Shown: positions 63,795 through 64,000 of the stretch, piece after piece
How positions within the stretch are numbered: the first letter of the stretch is position 1
How the letters are laid out: each line of letters begins with the position of its first letter
DNA from: Populus alba
Lineage: Eukaryota > Streptophyta > Magnoliopsida > Malpighiales > Salicaceae
Direction of reading: 5' to 3'
Assembly: GCF_005239225.2 (NCBI RefSeq)
Contig: NC_133301.1
Location: forward strand, 3,373,157-3,437,156
Length of the DNA: 64,000 bases
Translations under genes and position numbers: made by a program
Notes under the pieces: generated by a model
What the model was told of the DNA's origin: nothing
Seen by the model: only the letters and a program-made list of their open reading frames with translations
Databases searched by the model: none

Positions 63795-63940
63795 TAAGGG
63801 GGTGTTTAGAATAATTTTAAATATTTTTTTTTAAAAAAAAATTATTAGAAATATTTTAAAATAATTTTTAATATTAATATATTAAAACAATTCAAAAATA
63901 AAAAAATTCAAAACAATTTTTTCTTTTTAACTAATTGAAA
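63795..63940. repeat. MITE-like AT-rich repeat
   Basis: Starts gtaagggggtgtttagaat and continues through long A/T blocks (tattaatatattaaaacaatt); same style as 63380-63600. Confidence 0.4.
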
Positions 63941-64000
63941 GATTGATACCAGAGTAAACAATGTCTCCATTTCTTGTCTGTTGTAGTTATTAATCTCTGG

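Overview
The window reads as nuclear DNA of a woody dicot, most likely Salicaceae (poplar or willow). It is AT-rich, with GT-AG introns, plant-type genes, Copia LTR retrotransposons, a hAT element with an 8-bp target duplication, tRNA-derived SINEs and AT-rich MITE-like repeats of the kind common in poplar. The family assignment is inference from repeat style; the plant assignment is firm. A 500-N gap (31248-31747) shows that this is a scaffolded draft.

Layout. 1-1170: 3' end of a Copia element whose 3' LTR ends 120 bp from the 3' end of an intact DYW-type PPR editing-factor gene (OTP82-like, minus, 1291-3507). 4711-9603: ten-exon tocopherol cyclase gene (VTE1, plus) with an apparent 1-bp frameshift in exon 5 and a GC donor. 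10904-31247: three NPF1-type (NRT1/PTR) transporter copies in tandem on the minus strand. Copy A has four lesions, copy B has two frameshifts, and copy C is open in every visible part but is split by a 4.07-kb Copia insertion with identical LTRs. That Copia lacks its reverse transcriptase and RNase H region. 32127-35185: decayed D-amino acid aminotransferase / aminodeoxychorismate lyase-like pseudogene, with a 1.34-kb hAT element 68 bp upstream of its start codon. 38599-39030: intact nuclear gene for chloroplast translation initiation factor IF-1. 42058-42972: intronless CAF1-type deadenylase interrupted by one in-frame TGA. 45764-47125: two partial genes facing each other (exon 1 of a plant membrane protein and exons 1-3 of a carotenoid cleavage dioxygenase). 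48.8-54.7 kb: local direct and inverted duplications, SINEs and a second, decayed hAT copy in inverse orientation. 57118-60689: intact eight-exon exosome subunit gene RRP46 (minus) with a 21-bp microexon. 60.7-64 kb: repeats only.

The genes do not form a pathway. VTE1, OTP82 and IF-1 products would act in the plastid; RRP46 and CAF1 act in RNA decay. The main theme is gene decay: an NPF1 tandem array, DAAT, CAF1 and the CCD/membrane pair are all broken or partial, while OTP82, IF-1 and RRP46 are clean over their full lengths. That contrast argues that most breaks are biological rather than base-calling noise, though single-base homopolymer indels (VTE1, NPF copy A, the Copia reading frame) still need read-level confirmation.
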